DNA of 11,953 nt, taken from assembly GCA_003164475.1 (NCBI GenBank), contig PLTL01000224.1:226-12178 (forward strand), written 5' to 3'. Position 1 is the stretch's first letter, and every line of letters begins with the position of its first letter. Made by a program: the position numbers and the translations under genes. The notes under the pieces were generated by a model. The model was not told the DNA's origin. It did no database searches and was given only the letters and a program-made list of their open reading frames with translations. Source of the DNA: Candidatus Dormiibacterota bacterium (GTDB taxonomy: Bacteria; Chloroflexota; Dormibacteria; UBA8260; Bog-877). Below are positions 7,189 through 11,953 of the stretch, in pieces.

Positions 7189-9171
7189 ATGCAGATGAGA
7201 CCCGCCCCAAAGCGCCCTTGGCAGCAGACCCAGAAGGGTCAGGTCATGATCATCTTCGCGCTCTCAGCGATAGTGCTCTTTGCCCTGATGGGCCTGGCCG
7301 TGGATGCCGGTATCTCGTATCTCCACAGCGATCAGCAGGAGCGAGCCGCCGAGGCCGCCGCCCTCTCGGGCGTCACCTACCTGCCCGGCGACTTTACCGA
7401 CGCGCAACGTGAAGCACTGCTCACAGCCCAGCGCAACGGCTACACCAACACCTCCGGTGGTCCACCCACCTCAGCCGTCACGGTCACGGTCTGGCAGCCA
7501 GCCTCCACCACCAATGAACTGGAGGTTTCCATCACAGCCCCGGCCCCAGTGTACTTCCTGGATCTGGTGGGATTCCGTCAGCACGAGGTGACGTCGTACG
7601 CCGTGGCCGAGTACCTCCCCCCCATTCAGATGGGCCAGCCGGGGAACACGTTGGGGACCACCGAGCCCAACGTCGGCACCGCAGGCTACTACTTCCTACG
7701 CACCGAAGGATATGGTAACCCGCGCTCAGAGGGGGACGCCTTCACGCCCAGCCCGACGGAGAGCAGCACCAACTGCAATGGCGTCTGCACGGCATCACCG
7801 GCCGACGTGCACCAGATCAGCTGCATCGCGGGCGACGACACCTGTTCCGGCGATCATGCAGGGCTGGAGGCCAATGACACGGGAGGCTACAACTACCTCA
7901 TCTACGTCCCCGCCGGAACCGCGGCGGACGTTCAGGTCTACAATCCCAGCTTCGATCCGGGGACCGACAGTAACGGTGACATCGACAGCTATCACGACGA
8001 CGACAGTAGCTTCCCCACGCTCGCAGCGGGCGTCGAGCCCCCGGCCACCGACTATGCGTCCATGGGATTCACCCTCTATGCAGTGCCGGCGCTCAACAAC
8101 CGCTCCGCCGACATCCCCCTGAAGCAGGACATCTTCTGCCCCTTCAACGCCTTCGGGCTGGAGCCCGGCAACTCCTACACCTACTACAAGAACTGCAACA
8201 GCCCCTCTGCCGCGGTTCCGTCGGGGGTCACCAGCGTGACGGGGATCACCCCCACCGTGTTCCACAGCTGGGTGTCCCTGCTCTCGTATGACCCGGTGGC
8301 TGGGTCCGGCTCCAGCAACCAGACCAAGGATGACGCCGCGTTGTTCAACCCCTCGTATAACAACCTCGGCAGCGAGAGCAGCTACCTGACCAATGTCAGC
8401 GGGACCGAGTACCTATCCGGGGGGTCCGCCGGCCAGTATTTCCGGCTCCGGGTCGACACCTTGGCGTGGAACGGGAGTCCGATCAACACCAGCAATTCAG
8501 CGCCCAGCCCCACGGTCGACAGCGCCACCTTGCCAGACAGTTACCCGCTCGCGCACAATGCCTACGCCCTGCAGGTCGTCGTCCCAGGCACCGGGAGTTG
8601 CGCCGGGTGCACTGTCTCGGCGATGGCCGACCTGTGCATCTACACGCCACTCCAGAATGGATCCTACTTTCAGGTCCCCCTCTTCGATCTGCCCAGTGAG
8701 TATGCCGGCAAGCTCATCGCGGTGCGGGTGTTCGACCCCGGTGATGTCGGGAACGGTGCGGCCTACTTGGGCATTATCGAGCCCACCTACACTGCGGGAT
8801 CGACCACCTACCCGACCGGGTTCGCCACCTTGGCCACAGGTTCCGACGGATCACCGGCTGTGTACAACATTGGCAACAGCCTGGGAGCGGGCGGCTTGAG
8901 TGCGATCACGCCCTACGACGGGACAAGCCCGGGCTACACCTTCCAAAGCACCTCCGCAGTCGTGCAGACGGCCGGGTCGGACGGCGGCTCACTCTACAAT
9001 GGTCAGTGGGTCCAGTTCGACATTCAGGTGCCGAAAGACTACAACGCCACTGGCTCCGGCGCCTACTGGAGCCTTTTCTACCAAGTGGCTCCTGGTACGA
9101 CCGCTGGTGACACCATCACGGTTCAGGTGCAGTACCTGGGCAGCCCGGTCCACCTTCTGCCCAATTCTTAA
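7189..9171 (+). CDS. TadG-like protein with a large exported domain of unknown function
   Basis: A 660-residue protein. The N-terminus has the TadE/TadG-like Flp pilus-assembly signature: KGQVMIIFALSAIVLFALMG (membrane helix, about 17-38), AVDAGISYLHSDQQERAAEAAALSG, then YLPGDFTDAQREALLTAQRNGY. It lacks the Glu at +5 after the glycine that both upstream pseudopilins carry, so it is probably not cleaved as a prepilin. The remaining roughly 550 residues are Ser/Thr/Gly/Tyr-rich with beta-strand-like spacing and Cys pairs (TNCNGVC, DDTCSG, GSCAGC). An Asp-rich stretch at 7954-8010 resembles calcium-binding loops. I see no von Willebrand factor A domain and no C-terminal anchor. Start choices are TTG 7183, ATG 7189 and ATG 7195; AAGGA lies 8 bases before 7189. 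Codon choice looks less GC-biased than in the housekeeping genes. Surface display is likely, but function is unknown. Confidence 0.8.
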   Translation: MQMRPAPKRPWQQTQKGQVMIIFALSAIVLFALMGLAVDAGISYLHSDQQERAAEAAALSGVTYLPGDFTDAQREALLTAQRNGYTNTSGGPPTSAVTVTVWQPASTTNELEVSITAPAPVYFLDLVGFRQHEVTSYAVAEYLPPIQMGQPGNTLGTTEPNVGTAGYYFLRTEGYGNPRSEGDAFTPSPTESSTNCNGVCTASPADVHQISCIAGDDTCSGDHAGLEANDTGGYNYLIYVPAGTAADVQVYNPSFDPGTDSNGDIDSYHDDDSSFPTLAAGVEPPATDYASMGFTLYAVPALNNRSADIPLKQDIFCPFNAFGLEPGNSYTYYKNCNSPSAAVPSGVTSVTGITPTVFHSWVSLLSYDPVAGSGSSNQTKDDAALFNPSYNNLGSESSYLTNVSGTEYLSGGSAGQYFRLRVDTLAWNGSPINTSNSAPSPTVDSATLPDSYPLAHNAYALQVVVPGTGSCAGCTVSAMADLCIYTPLQNGSYFQVPLFDLPSEYAGKLIAVRVFDPGDVGNGAAYLGIIEPTYTAGSTTYPTGFATLATGSDGSPAVYNIGNSLGAGGLSAITPYDGTSPGYTFQSTSAVVQTAGSDGGSLYNGQWVQFDIQVPKDYNATGSGAYWSLFYQVAPGTTAGDTITVQVQYLGSPVHLLPNS

Positions 9172-9264
9172 TCGTCTCCGGGCGGGTACAGGCAGCCTGA
9201 GCTCCCCGGGCCGGGTGCGGGGCGCGATTGCCTGAAGGGTCCCGGAGCCAAGGGGCCGGCGGCG

Positions 9265-9286
9265 CCTGCGAGCCAACGTCCGCAGG
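9265..9286. repeat. Inverted repeat in the convergent gap
   Basis: CCTGCG (9265-9270) and CGCAGG (9281-9286) are perfect arms around a 10-base loop. It lies between the TadG-like gene and the converging membrane-protein gene. Confidence 0.3.
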
Positions 9287-9293
9287 TCCCCGG

Positions 9294-9310
9294 GGCACCG
9301 GCGCGGTGCC
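9294..9310. terminator. GC-rich hairpin, possible bidirectional terminator between convergent genes
   Basis: GGCACCG (9294-9300) and CGGTGCC (9304-9310) form a perfect 7-pair stem with loop GCG. It is well placed in the 258-base gap between two converging genes to stop transcription from both sides. No T-run follows on either strand, so it is not a canonical intrinsic terminator. GC-rich bacteria often use U-less hairpins or Rho. The rest of this gap shows nothing else I can name. Confidence 0.35.
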
Positions 9311-9429
9311 GGGCCAGCCGACGGATGGCGCCCTCCGCGGCGCGACGCGAGTGAACGCATCTCCGCAGGCCAAGCTCTGCCGAGCGCTGGCTCCGCCTGC
9401 CCACCGCGCTCCGCACCGACCGCACCGGT

Positions 9430-11238
9430 TCAGCCCGTGGGCGAGCGCCGGCCGGGGTAGAACCACACCGCAGCTCCCGCGATCGTCTTGGGAGAACGTC
9501 CCAACAGGCTCTTCAGGGTGCTCACGTCGAAGTCGAACCCGTGGCGCCGGGTGACCACGATGGCGGCGACGTGCCAGCGGCGAAGCTGGCCCAGGAGCGC
9601 ACCGGAGCGCGGTCGGGTCGTCACCGCTTGGTTGAGCGTCAGCTGGCTGACCACCTTCTCCAGCGGCGAGGGGGTGTTGAGGTCGGTGCTCACCCCGCCC
9701 GGACCGGCGTGGAGCAGGTAGCCGAATGGCTGGGCGAAGCGGAAGCCGGACTCCGCCTGCCAGTACATGGTCAGCCCGTGATTGCCGCGGGTGCTCCAGG
9801 GGATGCTGACGACCACCGAGCCGGCCGGAAGGGCCCGCAGCTGGCGCGATGAGAAGACCTGGGGCAGATACATGGCAAAGCCCGCATAACCCTGGATGAT
9901 TCCCAGGCTGGGCAGGAGAGGCAGGAAGACCAAGCCCACGACGGCGATCCTCGCCGCGGGCCTCAGTGCTCCGACCAGATGGTCCCAGCCGGCCGCGAGC
10001 AGGCAGGCCACCCCGGCCACGACGAACACCGTCATCCGGCTGGGCACCGCCTTGGCGTAGAGGGGCAGCCGGCCGATCAGCAGCCACGGCAGCGGCAGGT
10101 CGATCCTCGTCCCCGCCACGTGGAGCCACGGACCGAGCGCCAGCAGGGCCGCCAGACCGGCGCAGGCGATCCCGAAGCCCGCCAGCGGTTGCGAGCGACG
10201 CCTCAGACCGACCCAGACCGCCAGCACCACCAGGGGAAGTCCCAGGTAAGCGTCGGTCTCCAGGAAGATCCCGGAGAAGTGCTGGCTGATGGCGCCGACC
10301 GCACCCGGGGACACCAGCTGGGCGTACCCGGGCACGATGAATGCGAGCAGGTCCACCACGTCTGCGGTCGGGGACACCACGGTCGGTCGGGACAGTGCCA
10401 CCGCGCCCGAAAGCTGCATGACCAGGGGGAAGGCCATCAGCGCCACCGCCAGCAGGACGGCTGAGGCGACCACGGGGAGGGTGTCGCGGAGCCAGCCGAG
10501 ATCCCGCAGACGGCCGCGGAGGAAGTGGACGACCAGGAGCAGCACCACCATCAGCAGCGAGGTGGCCAGCAACTCCTTGCTGGCCCAGTACTGGAGCACC
10601 AGCCAGCCGCCCCCGGCAAGGCCCCAGCGCACCCGGTGCTCACACCTGCGCACGGCCTCAATGGCCCGCTGGCCCACCCACCATCCCAGGGGCAGGGTGG
10701 CAGTGGTCACCCACGTCAGGTGCCCCGCCGCCAGCTCGGACTGGGCGAAGGGACTGAAGCCGAACAGCAGGCCCCCCAGCCAGGCGGCTGACGCGTGCCG
10801 CACCCACGGCCGCAGCTGCCAGGCCATGGCGGCGGCCGCCGCCGCCATCAGAACCGTGTAGACCACGCCCATGGCCACCGCTCCCCCGACCACCTGGATC
10901 AGGGGCCATGCCAGCAGCGCCAACGGCAGGTCCGCGTTGTTCCAGAGCAGGTTGACCTGCTGAGGAGAGGTGGCCAGGCTGGTCACGAAGGGATTCAGCC
11001 CGTGGGTGATGGCGAAGGGGAACCACTCGAAGAACCACAGGTGCATGGCGCTGTCGGCGCCGTAGCCGAGCAGGCGGGGCTGACCCGAAAGCCAGAGCGG
11101 CAGCATGAGCAGCAGGCTCAGGACCAGGAAGCTGGCGGGCATCAGCAGCTGCCATCGGCGACCGGCGCTGGGGGTGGGACTGTCGGGAGCGCCAGACCCT
11201 GGGGCCTCTCGATCTGGGGAGCTGGTGGCGGCGGGCAA
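9430..11238 (-). CDS. Polytopic membrane protein, GT-C glycosyltransferase-like
   Basis: A 602-residue integral membrane protein with about ten or more hydrophobic helices between residues 31 and about 450, and a C-terminal soluble, probably extracytoplasmic, region (LRALPAGSVVVSIPWS onward). The first loop after helix 1 reads GYGADSAMHLWFFEWFPF followed by HGLNPF. An acidic residue in this loop (D62) and the overall layout resemble GT-C glycosyltransferases, which use polyprenyl-phosphate sugars outside the membrane. The match is to a general pattern, not to a named family, so donor and acceptor are unknown. Glycosylation of surface polymers or of the neighbouring exported proteins is conceivable. 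The longest start is TTG 11238 with no visible ribosome site, giving a Pro/Ser-rich tail. ATG 11142 would remove this tail and start right at helix 1 (570 aa). It converges on the TadG-like gene. Confidence 0.8.
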   Translation of the reverse strand: MPAATSSPDREAPGSGAPDSPTPSAGRRWQLLMPASFLVLSLLLMLPLWLSGQPRLLGYGADSAMHLWFFEWFPFAITHGLNPFVTSLATSPQQVNLLWNNADLPLALLAWPLIQVVGGAVAMGVVYTVLMAAAAAAMAWQLRPWVRHASAAWLGGLLFGFSPFAQSELAAGHLTWVTTATLPLGWWVGQRAIEAVRRCEHRVRWGLAGGGWLVLQYWASKELLATSLLMVVLLLVVHFLRGRLRDLGWLRDTLPVVASAVLLAVALMAFPLVMQLSGAVALSRPTVVSPTADVVDLLAFIVPGYAQLVSPGAVGAISQHFSGIFLETDAYLGLPLVVLAVWVGLRRRSQPLAGFGIACAGLAALLALGPWLHVAGTRIDLPLPWLLIGRLPLYAKAVPSRMTVFVVAGVACLLAAGWDHLVGALRPAARIAVVGLVFLPLLPSLGIIQGYAGFAMYLPQVFSSRQLRALPAGSVVVSIPWSTRGNHGLTMYWQAESGFRFAQPFGYLLHAGPGGVSTDLNTPSPLEKVVSQLTLNQAVTTRPRSGALLGQLRRWHVAAIVVTRRHGFDFDVSTLKSLLGRSPKTIAGAAVWFYPGRRSPTG

Positions 11239-11361
11239 GCTACGCGACAGTCGTCAGCCGACCAGGGCCGGTCACAGCAACCACGGGCTCATCGCAGCGC
11301 CGTGCCTTGGTCACAGAGGCCTACTCGGGCGCGGGCGCGCCTCCCCGTCCGCATCCGCTCC

Positions 11362-11374
11362 GTGGCTTCGCCAC
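11362..11374. repeat. Short perfect hairpin in the leader of the membrane-protein gene
   Basis: GTGGC (11362-11366) and GCCAC (11370-11374) enclose TTC on the plus strand (GAA on the minus strand). If the minus-strand promoter at 11452 is used, it would lie within the roughly 200-base 5' leader of the membrane-protein mRNA. Confidence 0.35.
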
Positions 11375-11451
11375 AGGCCGTCCGACCGTGGTAACACCCG
11401 CCGCTCCCTGAACTGCGCTGGGACTGGCTGGCCAAGCCTGCACGTCCGCTG

Positions 11452-11457
11452 ATTGTA
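11452..11457 (-). promoter_or_regulatory. Candidate -10 element (TACAAT) for the GT-C-like gene
   Basis: On the minus strand TACAAT matches the TATAAT consensus at 5 of 6 positions, in one of the few AT-rich spots of this gap. The nearest -35-like sequence, GTGACG (11483-11478), is 20 bases upstream, which is longer than ideal. Transcription would begin near 11445, leaving a leader of about 200 bases before TTG 11238. Confidence 0.3.
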
Positions 11458-11622
11458 TGGAGATGGAGCGAGCCCGACGTCACGGGGCAGTTGCGATCCG
11501 CCCACCGAGGCATGAAGGTCGCCGCTGCTCGCCGGCGGCGTGGCGACAGTGCCGGGAGGGGCGGAGGGCGCCGCCGGGGGAAGGCGGGAGACTCCGCACT
11601 CCATGAGCCTGAGGCGCCAGCG

Positions 11623-11635
11623 ATCAGGGCCTGAT
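11623..11635. repeat. ATCAGG-G-CCTGAT inverted repeat, possible operator
   Basis: Two perfect 6-base arms are separated by a single G. The compact dyad is more like a binding site for a dimeric regulator than an RNA hairpin. No regulator gene is in the window, so the role is unknown. Confidence 0.35.
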
Positions 11636-11657
11636 GTCCGCGGGAGCGGTGACAGCG

Positions 11658-11790
11658 CCCAGCGTGGACGGTGCTGGGGCAGCGGGTGAGCAGTCCCGAG
11701 GGAAGGCCCTGGCTCTTCCGACTGCCCTGCCCGAACCCGAACCACCGTCAGGCTCACGGCGGCTCCCCTGGCGGTGATGGGCGCTGCCCA
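11658..11790 (+). promoter_or_regulatory. Candidate structured RNA element with partial c-di-AMP riboswitch-like blocks
   Basis: Several stems can form. CCCAGC (11658-11663) pairs with GCTGGG (11673-11678). A compound stem is built from GGGCAG (11677-11682) with CTGCCC (11727-11732), CAGTC (11691-11695) with GACTG (11720-11724), and GGAAG (11701-11705) with CTTCC (11715-11719). TGGGC (11778-11782) pairs with GCCCA (11786-11790). Short blocks GGACGG (11666-11671), GGGTGA (11684-11689), CCCGAACCCG (11730-11739) and TCAGGCTCAC (11748-11757) occur in the same order as similar blocks in ydaO/yuaA c-di-AMP riboswitches. The upstream GGGGAACC-type block is missing and there is an extra 8 bases before TCAGG. 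This may be a degenerate member, another RNA, or chance. The nearest plus-strand gene starts at 11899. Confidence 0.2.
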
Positions 11791-11898
11791 GCGAGCGACC
11801 GACCGAGGGATTCCCGCCGGGGCCGATCTGGCATGGGCTGAGGTCCTCCAACCTGAGCGCGCGTGCAGGAGGGCCGCGGCTGTGGTAGACAGGGTCCG

Positions 11899-11953
11899 AT
11901 GAAGGTCGGAGTCGTCTTCCCCCAGACCGAGATCGGCGCCGAGGCGGTTTCGA
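11899..11953 (+). CDS. N-terminal fragment, probable LLM-class F420-dependent oxidoreductase
   Basis: The visible 18 residues, MKVGVVFPQTEIGAEAVS, match the first beta-strand of the bacterial luciferase-like (LLM) TIM-barrel flavin or F420 oxidoreductases, where starts such as MKFGVxxPQTExG are common. AGGG lies 4 bases before the ATG. The gene runs off the right edge, so length, active site and cofactor cannot be checked. F420 use is inferred from the family. If correct, the organism probably makes coenzyme F420. It is divergent from the GT-C-like gene across the 660-base gap. Confidence 0.6.
   Translation, partial: MKVGVVFPQTEIGAEAVS

Larger units (their letters stand above)
11239..11898. 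other. 660-base gap without a convincing gene
   Basis: Open frames exist on both strands, but they are rich in Arg, Pro, Ser and Gly, overlap one another and show no family motifs, so none is called. The region separates two divergent genes and should contain their promoters. It holds a TACAAT hexamer on the minus strand, a GTGGC/GCCAC hairpin, an ATCAGG/CCTGAT inverted repeat and a cluster of stems between 11658 and 11790, all listed separately. Confidence 0.6.

Noticed and set aside
9172..9429. tRNA or other stable RNA gene in the convergent gap
   Set aside because: Hairpins exist, but I found no cloverleaf, anticodon arm or TTCGA-type T-loop in the expected arrangement.
9116..10129. A 337-codon minus-strand frame overlapping the end of the GT-C-like gene
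   Set aside because: It overlaps the membrane protein on the same strand in another frame, and its translation is Arg/Pro/Gly/Ala-rich without family motifs.
11311..11757. A 148-codon minus-strand frame in the 660-base gap
   Set aside because: The product is Pro/Arg/Ser-rich, has no ribosome site and no motif, and runs through several inverted repeats. It is more likely non-coding.
1..11953. CRISPR array, insertion sequence or prophage
   Set aside because: I saw no regularly spaced direct repeats, no transposase, integrase or phage gene, and no terminal inverted repeats with target duplications.

Overview
This is a GC-rich bacterial chromosome segment with two gene blocks of different character. 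The housekeeping genes are dominated by G/C-ending codons, GTG and TTG starts are common, and a gene resembling the F420-dependent luciferase-like oxidoreductases begins at the right edge. Together these suggest a high-GC Gram-positive-like or terrestrial lineage such as Actinomycetota, Dormibacterota or a relative. That placement is inference; no rRNA or other taxonomic marker is present.

Left block, minus strand, about 5483 to 1. A tightly packed operon reads prmC, tsaC/ywlC-type YrdC protein, glyA, wecA/tagO-type transferase, murA, an unrecognised 80-residue ORF, and the first 19 codons of a further gene. Junctions are overlaps or gaps of a few bases, so one transcript with translational coupling is likely. 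The products serve release-factor methylation, tRNA t6A synthesis, one-carbon metabolism, lipid-linked glycan initiation and the first committed step of peptidoglycan synthesis. In several bacterial phyla this order leads into the ATP synthase operon, so the gene cut off at the left edge may be an atp gene. The MurA carries Asp where fosfomycin-sensitive enzymes have the reactive Cys.

Middle block, plus strand, 5901 to 9171. Three overlapping genes encode two TadE-like pseudopilins and one large TadG-like protein with about 600 residues of exported, Cys- and Thr/Ser-containing sequence of unknown function. A 417-base divergent gap with several hairpins separates them from prmC. They look less GC-rich than the housekeeping genes. 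No Tad ATPase, secretin, platform protein or prepilin peptidase is in the window, so assembly would depend on genes elsewhere.

Right block. A minus-strand gene, 11238 to 9430, encodes a polytopic membrane protein resembling GT-C glycosyltransferases and converges on the Tad genes. Upstream of it lie 660 bases with no convincing ORF but with several inverted repeats, a TACAAT promoter-like hexamer, and a stretch sharing short blocks with c-di-AMP riboswitches. The final 55 bases start the F420-type oxidoreductase gene.

The points most worth following are the MurA Cys-to-Asp change, the large unknown exported domain of the TadG-like protein, and the two structured non-coding stretches.
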